From Dyadobacter sp. NIV53 (GTDB lineage: Bacteria > Bacteroidota > Bacteroidia > Cytophagales > Spirosomataceae), in contig NZ_CP081299.1 of the NCBI RefSeq assembly GCF_019711195.1, forward strand, positions 2,108,001 to 2,172,000: a stretch of DNA of 64,000 bases, given 5' to 3'. The notes beneath the pieces were generated by a model. The model was given only the letters and a program-made list of their open reading frames with translations, did not search any database and was not told the DNA's origin. Shown here piece by piece: positions 63,549 to 64,000 of the stretch. Every line of letters begins with the position of its first letter. Within the stretch, counting starts at the first letter, position 1. Made by a program: the position numbers and the translations under genes.

Positions 63549-64000
63549 ATGAAAGTAGCCGCAAAAACCATTGTCGTAACGGGTGCCGGCAACGGTATTG
63601 GCCGTGAATTATGCATACAGCTTCTTGGAAAAGGGGCAAACGTGGCGGGCGTTGATTTGAATTTAAATGCCCTTTCGGAAACCCAAAAGATAGCGGGTGT
63701 CAGGGATGATCGTTTCAAAGGATTTGTTTTTGATATAACAAACAGGGAGAAAGCCGAAAGTTTGCCGGGGGAAGTAATCGCGCATTTTGGATCGGTTGAC
63801 GGTATTATCAACAATGCAGGAATTATACAAAAATTTATTCCGGTGAATGACCTCACCATTGAAGAGATCAACCGGATCATGAATGTGAATTTTTATGGAA
63901 CGGTATATCTCACAAAAGCATTCTTACCTGTTTTTCTGACGAGGCCGGAAGCGCATATCGTCAATATTTCGAGTATGGGCGGATTTATTCCTTTTCCCAA
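63549..64000 (+). CDS. SDR-family oxidoreductase (partial, runs off the window)
   Basis: ATG 63549 opens a frame to the window end, 150 codons: MKVAAKTIVVTGAGNGIGRELCIQLL with the TGAGNGIG nucleotide motif, DGIINNAGIIQKF with NNAG, and AHIVNISSMGGFIPFP with the catalytic-serine block. The active-site Y-x-x-x-K lies beyond the end. It is a classical SDR and its substrate cannot be told. It probably shares a transcript with the small secreted protein before it. Confidence 0.85.
   Translation, partial: MKVAAKTIVVTGAGNGIGRELCIQLLGKGANVAGVDLNLNALSETQKIAGVRDDRFKGFVFDITNREKAESLPGEVIAHFGSVDGIINNAGIIQKFIPVNDLTIEEINRIMNVNFYGTVYLTKAFLPVFLTRPEAHIVNISSMGGFIPFP

Noticed and set aside
1..64000. tRNA, rRNA or insertion-sequence genes
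   Set aside because: No cloverleaf, rRNA-like block or transposase reading frame was recognised on either strand by eye; a covariance-model search would be needed to exclude small RNAs.

Overview
The window is a stretch of a Bacteroidota chromosome, most likely from the Cytophagales (a Dyadobacter- or Spirosoma-like soil or plant bacterium). This rests on three SusC/SusD pairs, signal-peptide and lipoprotein styles, TAnnTTTG-type -7 promoter elements with little Shine-Dalgarno use, DUF4142, DUF2200 and DUF3667 proteins, and the mix of degradative loci. No rRNA, tRNA, transposase or CRISPR array was recognised. The species assignment is inference.

Layout. (1) 704-4651: a tight five-gene operon in which a nucleotidyltransferase-fold protein, a PurC (SAICAR synthetase)-like ligase, a duplicated AbrB-like small protein, a thymidylate-kinase-like P-loop kinase and a short HisG (ATP phosphoribosyltransferase)-like protein sit together without any his or pur neighbours. 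It looks like an undescribed pathway building a modified nucleotide and is the most novel item here. (2) 6375-17016: a ribose/ADP-ribose-type utilisation locus with ribokinase, sugar permease, secreted ADP-ribosylglycohydrolase, SusC, SusD and a barrel-SUMF1 fusion. (3) 17595-25166: a second SusC/SusD locus with two S1-type sulfatases. (4) 25244-36720: regulators and stress or resistance genes. These include Crp/Fnr plus a Gdx-like SMR exporter, SDR, aldo/keto reductase, AraC, a toxin-antitoxin-like pair, MarR plus a rifampicin phosphotransferase-like enzyme, a CAP/PR-1 protein, AHSA1 and DUF2200. (5) 37240-46758: an accessory region. A 3-prime gene fragment of about 350 bp occurs three times and separates small cargo cassettes, the last being a five-gene operon joining a helicase-less, BcgI-like restriction-modification system to a Septu-like PtuA/PtuB pair. 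(6) 47065-58331: an L-fucose locus with AraC, SusC, SusD, SDR, zinc alcohol dehydrogenase, GH95 fucosidase and a NUDIX-type regulator. (7) 58454-64000: a DUF3667 membrane protein, a large ThuA / PQQ-type sugar dehydrogenase / PKD / cytochrome c protein, a small secreted protein and the start of an SDR gene.

A caution runs through the annotation. At least five genes (barrel-SUMF1, a SusD, Crp/Fnr, AHSA1, HsdM), and probably the P-loop kinase, are broken or mis-ended at A-tracts of 6-8 where one extra A restores the expected protein. A further SusD is broken by an apparent extra G. The one-sided pattern fits homopolymer under-calling in the assembly better than real gene decay, although the A-tracts are also of the type that supports -1 slippage.
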